A stretch of DNA of 9,338 nt from Roseburia sp. Lineage in GTDB: Bacteria > Bacillota > Clostridia > Lachnospirales > Lachnospiraceae. The stretch lies in the NCBI GenBank assembly GCA_030844625.1, contig JAUUNJ010000078.1:1-9338 (forward strand), in the 5' to 3' direction. The translations under genes were made by a program, and so were the position numbers. The notes beneath the pieces were generated by a model. The model saw nothing but the letters and a program-made list of their open reading frames with translations. It ran no database searches and was not told where the DNA came from. Position 1 is the stretch's first letter. Each line of letters opens with the position of its first letter. This document shows, piece by piece, positions 8,552-9,338 of this stretch.

Positions 8552-9338
8552 ATGATTTTTCCAAAGTACATAAAAAAGGGAGATACCATAGGAGTAACAG
8601 CAACTTCCAGTGGCATTATAAATCAGTTGAAAATAAAAAGGTTTGCAAATGCAACAGAACAATTGAAAATCAGGGGATATAATGTGGTTACGACTGATAA
8701 TGTATTTACATCAGATGTCAGAGGATGCAGTTCTTCCGGCATGGAACGGGCACACCAGTTGAACCAACTGCTGGATAATGAGCAAGTTTCCTGCATAATT
8801 TCTGCAGCAGGAGGGGATTATTTAATGGAAATGCTTGGGTATGTGGATTTTGAAAAAATAAAGACCAATCCCAAGTGGTTTCAGGGATTTTCAGATAACA
8901 CCGGAATGGTTTATCCCATTGTTACGACCTGTGATGTGGCGGCAGTTTACGGCTGTCACTTTGGTGACTTTGGAATGAAATCATGGCAGCGGTCCGTGAA
9001 AAATGCACTAGGCGTTTTGGAGGGAACGGTGACAATCCAAAAATCCTTCGATTATTTTGAGTCGGAACGCCATGAGTATGAGACCGGATATGAAGGCTAC
9101 TGCAAGGACGAGCCTGTAAAATGGGTTAATGGCAGGGACGAAGAAAAGATTGAAATTACCGGCAGAATGATTGGAGGATGCTTTGATGTAATTTCATTCC
9201 TCATTGGAACGAAATATGACGGAACAGAGCAGTTTATAAATAAATATGCTGATGATGGAATCATATGGGTTTTGGAAAGTTTTAATATGGAAGATGTGGT
9301 TCTGATTACCCATTTATGGCAGATGAAAGAGAGAGGAT
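8552..9338 (+). CDS. S66-family serine peptidase, LD-carboxypeptidase / MccF-like (3' end outside window)
   Basis: First 262 residues of a cytoplasmic-type protein (no signal peptide) of peptidase family S66. Known members trim D-Ala from tetrapeptide muropeptides (LdcA, murein recycling) or hydrolyse the peptide-nucleotide antibiotic microcin C (MccF). The N-terminus has the family opening KKGDTIGVTATSSG (8-21). A segment IISAAGGDYLMEML (82-95) precedes NPKWFQGFSDNT (106-117), in which S114 is the expected nucleophile. ITGRMIGGCFDVISFLIGT (202-220) precedes WVLES, where E242 is the expected triad acid. The triad histidine would lie beyond the window. The Ser-Glu spacing of 128 is nearer MccF (S118/E243 from memory) than P. 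aeruginosa LdcA (S115/E217). The start has AAAGGAG at 8538-8544, 7 bases before the ATG. It lies 41 bp after addA with no terminator between, so it is probably in the same operon. The family call is firm; the substrate is uncertain. Confidence 0.9.
   Translation, partial: MIFPKYIKKGDTIGVTATSSGIINQLKIKRFANATEQLKIRGYNVVTTDNVFTSDVRGCSSSGMERAHQLNQLLDNEQVSCIISAAGGDYLMEMLGYVDFEKIKTNPKWFQGFSDNTGMVYPIVTTCDVAAVYGCHFGDFGMKSWQRSVKNALGVLEGTVTIQKSFDYFESERHEYETGYEGYCKDEPVKWVNGRDEEKIEITGRMIGGCFDVISFLIGTKYDGTEQFINKYADDGIIWVLESFNMEDVVLITHLWQMKERG

Overview
The window is AT-rich with dense, mostly co-directional genes, strong AGGAGG-type ribosome sites and AddAB (rather than RecBCD) recombination proteins. This points to a Firmicutes chromosome. 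The protein flavour (large glutamine-dependent NadE, Fe-S type AddB, purine-rich codon use) suggests a Clostridia member, most likely Lachnospiraceae; the family-level placement is inference.

Layout: (1) 2-571 is the 3' end of nadE (NAD+ synthetase, synthetase-domain C-terminus), cut by the left edge. (2) 618-642 is a perfect 11-bp hairpin between convergent genes, probably a two-way terminator. (3) 691-1131, minus strand, encodes a 146-residue single-pass membrane-anchored protein whose extracytoplasmic part looks like a degenerate FMN_bind domain. (4) 1132-1339 is a divergent control region of about 208 bp with a good extended -10 promoter for addB, overlapped by a near-perfect palindrome. 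(5) 1340-4792 is addB and 4815-8510 is addA, the two subunits of the AddAB helicase-nuclease, both with intact diagnostic residues. (6) 8552 to the right edge is the first 262 residues of a serine peptidase of family S66 (LD-carboxypeptidase / MccF type), cut by the window end.

How they fit together: addB, addA and the S66 peptidase lie in one direction with gaps of 22 and 41 bp and no terminator between them, so they are likely one transcript from the promoter near 1230-1258. AddAB processes DNA double-strand ends for RecA-dependent repair. The S66 enzyme would act on muropeptides or on peptide-nucleotide antibiotics, with no obvious mechanistic link to repair. NadE ends an upstream transcription unit that is not seen here.

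Most of the window is core housekeeping and I see no mobile element, CRISPR array, tRNA or rRNA. The parts most worth a second look are the membrane-anchored FMN_bind-like protein that lacks the family's usual Gly-Ala-Thr signature, and the MccF-like catalytic spacing of the S66 peptidase placed in the addBA operon.
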